Origin: CAYOWK01 sp964407665
Lineage (GTDB): Bacteria > Pseudomonadota > Alphaproteobacteria > Caulobacterales > Hyphomonadaceae
Length of the DNA stretch: 13,366 bases
Direction: 5' to 3'
Assembly (NCBI GenBank): GCA_964407665.1
Contig: CAYOWK010000076.1
Span: forward strand, 1 to 13,366
In this document: one piece after another, positions 13,282-13,366 of the stretch
Numbering within the stretch: position 1 is the first letter of the stretch
Layout of the letters: each line of letters begins with the position of its first letter
Translations under genes and position numbers: made by a program
Notes under the pieces: generated by a model
Told to the model about the DNA's origin: nothing
What the model saw: only the letters and a program-made list of their open reading frames with translations
Databases searched by the model: none

Positions 13282-13339
13282 CCCCCCCCCCCCCCCGGCG
13301 CGCGGGGGACCACCCCCCCCCCGGGGGGGGGGGGGGGGG
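13282..13339. other. Long C and G homopolymers, likely sequence or assembly artefact
   Basis: Runs of 15 C (13282-13296), 10 C (13313-13322) and 17 G (13323-13339) occur within 58 bases, unlike anything else in the window. They are followed by an AT-richer tail of about 20 bases. This is the pattern of poor base calling or a misjoined contig end rather than functional DNA. Confidence 0.6.
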
Positions 13340-13366
13340 CGGGCCCAATAAGTGAAGTTGAAGTAC

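Noticed and set aside
10029..13313. A 1,094-codon open frame on the minus strand across the NrdJ-like gene
   Set aside because: Only its last 130 codons (NDUFA12) are protein-like; the rest is antisense to a real gene and open because of GC-rich codon bias.

Overview
The window is a GC-rich chromosomal segment from an alphaproteobacterium, most likely from the Caulobacterales/Maricaulales/Hyphomonas side of the class. This placement is inferred from gene content and order as I remember them: a degradosome-type RNase E ending in a GWW motif, an M48 protease and a DsbA lipoprotein on one side, then aroQ-accB-accC-aat followed by the convergent DUF2155-mlaD-NDUFA12 block. No database search was possible.

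Layout. 1-1151 is the 3' part of rne. 1237-2646 is an exported M48 metalloprotease with TPR-like helices. 2737-3453 is a DsbA-family lipoprotein. 3553-3888 is a Gdx-type (SugE) guanidinium exporter, preceded by a hairpin resembling one half of a guanidine-II riboswitch. 3889-4656 has no convincing gene. It holds a terminator-like hairpin, a nested 52-nt stem-loop, a 108-bp palindromic intergenic repeat and several small hairpins. 6047-4657 (minus strand) is a thiS / unknown gene / thiG operon for the thiazole half of thiamine. 6127-9092 (plus strand) is aroQ-accB-accC-aat, a compact housekeeping run (shikimate pathway, fatty-acid initiation, N-degron tagging). 10421-9070 (minus strand) is NDUFA12-mlaD-DUF2155, tightly packed and overlapping the end of aat. 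10623-13019 is a 798-residue protein that looks like a shrunken relative of the B12-dependent ribonucleotide reductase NrdJ. It keeps the C-terminal TSCPD region and zinc ribbon but has lost the active-site cysteines. 13020-13366 is non-coding, with a hairpin cluster and then long C and G homopolymer runs that look like sequence or assembly artefact.

How the genes relate. RNase E supplies the degradosome scaffold. The protease, the DsbA protein, MlaD and the DUF2155 protein all act in the cell envelope. AccB/AccC and MlaD bear on membrane lipid synthesis and transport. The gdx and thi block sits between dsbA and aroQ, genes I expect to be neighbours in related genomes, and the repeat-bearing gap lies inside that block. 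The most unusual item is the intact but apparently non-catalytic NrdJ-derived protein. Next are the unknown gene inside the thi operon and the guanidine-II-like hairpin ahead of gdx.
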